Origin: Bacteroidota bacterium
GTDB lineage: Bacteria > Bacteroidota > Bacteroidia > Chitinophagales > Chitinophagaceae
Reading direction: 5' to 3'
Length of the DNA: 64,000 nucleotides
NCBI GenBank assembly: GCA_026391455.1
Contig: JAPLEH010000056.1
Span: forward strand, 1-64,000
The notes under the pieces: model-generated
The model's database searches: none
What the model was told of the DNA's origin: nothing
What the model saw: only the letters and a program-made list of their open reading frames with translations
Translations under genes and position numbers: made by a program
Shown: positions 62,997 to 64,000 of the stretch, piece after piece
How the letters are laid out: every line of letters begins with the position of its first letter
Position numbering within the stretch: position 1 is the stretch's first letter

Positions 62997-64000
62997 TTAA
63001 TTATTAACCCTGGCCAGGCCTTCTACCTGTGCAGGATGATATACTAAAGGAACGTCTTCCACCACCACATCGCTTTTATCTAGTCCAAATGCTTTTTCAT
63101 CGCTTTGTCCGAGCTCTTTGAGGAAGAAATACGTATTGAGCAGTATACCATCTTTCAGCGCAAATTCGTTTTCGACAGATAAAAACTTTTCAATGATAAT
63201 AAATTTAAAGTCCGGTTGTGAATTGTAACGGGTAGAGCCATCCGGCCGAATATGCAGGTTGAGCTCTTTCTTTTTCACAAGGTCCTGTACGATCTTCTTG
63301 AAATACAGCTCAGTCTTTGGCTGTATGCGGAAACCGGCATTGATTGTTACCTTGATCACTTTGTCATCCAGCAATTCTGATACATCGTAAGAAAGTGTAT
63401 AAGGTTGTTCGGTACGATGGATATGCACAAACCAATACACATCTGCCCGCTTGGGTTTTTTTGCAAAAATAGAATTAATGATCTTTTCTTCCACCTGGTG
63501 CCGGCTATTGGCTTTGGTAAGATAGATCAGGTGCGTGGAAAATTTGGGAATCTGATCGTCTTCGCTTAGTGTACTGATCAGCGGGGCATATTTACCCAGG
63601 TCTACAAAGCGGGTAAAACCATTCAGTATCTTCCGTGCATTGAACCAGGCATACATGACCAGGAAAATGAATAATTCAAAGAACAGGAACATCCATCGTT
63701 CTTTGATCTTGGCCACGTTGGCGATAAAGAAAGAAGTTTCCACTGTAGCAAAAAGGATCAGCAATGCCATTACCACCCAGACTTTCCACTTCAGTTTATA
63801 TATCAGGTAATAGCTCAGCAAAATGGTGGTCATCATCATGGCAACGGTAATGGAAAATCCATATGCCGCCTCCATATGGGTGGAGTTTTTAAAATAAAGA
63901 ATCATGAGCACACAGCCAGCCCAAAGAATGGTGTTCACGCTGGGAATATAAATTTGTCCTTTCATATCAGAGGGTTGTCGTACGGTAACCCTGGGCCAGA
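62997..64000 (-). CDS. kup: KUP family potassium transporter, N-terminus missing at window edge
   Basis: The frame continues without a stop to the right edge. The visible ~334 residues are the C-terminal half of a KUP/HAK transporter. The hallmark MKGQIYIPSVNTILWAG is near the start, preceded by PRVTV(RQ)PSD as in complete members. Membrane helices follow (AAYGFSITVAMMMTTILLSYYLIYKL, then two more), with a cytoplasmic tail from about FTRFVDLGKYAPLIST. The full protein would be about 650 residues. It takes up K+, often with H+. The porin gene follows at 5 bp. Confidence 0.95.
   Translation of the reverse strand, partial: WPRVTVRQPSDMKGQIYIPSVNTILWAGCVLMILYFKNSTHMEAAYGFSITVAMMMTTILLSYYLIYKLKWKVWVVMALLILFATVETSFFIANVAKIKERWMFLFFELFIFLVMYAWFNARKILNGFTRFVDLGKYAPLISTLSEDDQIPKFSTHLIYLTKANSRHQVEEKIINSIFAKKPKRADVYWFVHIHRTEQPYTLSYDVSELLDDKVIKVTINAGFRIQPKTELYFKKIVQDLVKKKELNLHIRPDGSTRYNSQPDFKFIIIEKFLSVENEFALKDGILLNTYFFLKELGQSDEKAFGLDKSDVVVEDVPLVYHPAQVEGLARVNN

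Overview
The window looks like a chromosomal segment of a Bacteroidota species, most likely of the Chitinophagaceae (lineage is inference). The signs are a type IX secretion sorting domain, an S46 dipeptidyl-peptidase, a propeller-type LytS kinase with a LytTR regulator, DUF2480 and IPExxxVDY proteins, an OMP_b-brl_3 barrel, promoters of the TTTG-N19-TAnnTTTG type, and almost no Shine-Dalgarno sequences. Base composition is even except for AT-rich stretches at about 27.5-28.7 kb and in the Roco gene (44.2-46.7 kb).

Layout. 0-3.3 kb: end of an unknown membrane protein, then a three-gene cluster ending in a VioB-type ferritin-like protein. 3.3-13.1 kb: CorA, a cytosolic trypsin-like protease beside a second protein with a similar domain, dnaN, a YARHG lipoprotein, a DUF2007 protein, a fatty-acid-hydroxylase family enzyme, an SH3 protein and kdsB. 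13.2-19.8 kb: a UvrD-type helicase, a T9SS-sorted S74 adhesin, pseudouridine breakdown (psuK, psuG) and a small ssb. 19.8-20.5 kb: a GxxExxY (PD-(D/E)XK-like) gene enclosed by 30-bp inverted repeats. The right repeat runs into the start of a PIF1-like helicase gene. 23.2-27.5 kb: a SET / ATP-grasp / ATP-grasp-SET / ABC-membrane cluster. 27.5-28.7 kb: an AT-rich patch with a coiled-coil membrane protein. 28.7-44.2 kb: housekeeping and metabolic genes (mnmG, ybeY, feoA, nadD, chrA, feoB, peptidases, phhB, a CtlX-type hydrolase) with several repeat families in the gaps. 44.2-48 kb: an LRR-Roc-COR protein with a TIR-like C-terminus, and nadA. 48.06-48.42 kb: a dense cluster of DnaA-box-like 9-mers beside an AT-rich tract, a candidate replication origin. 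48.7-64 kb: S46 peptidase, PpiD-type chaperone, DUF2480, sensor kinase and regulator, Uma2, an acyl-carrier-like protein, two outer-membrane barrels and a truncated KUP transporter.

The two most interesting items are these. (1) A repeat family built of decamers (consensus ACACAGATNN, one helical turn each) brackets the GxxExxY gene as inverted ends and reappears as four direct copies at 37.66-37.95 kb. It suggests a nuclease/repeat unit with no visible transposase. (2) The SET/ATP-grasp cluster has the two activities both as adjacent genes and as one fused protein, which implies a coupled ligation-plus-methylation pathway of unknown substrate. The candidate oriC and the Roco-TIR protein come next.
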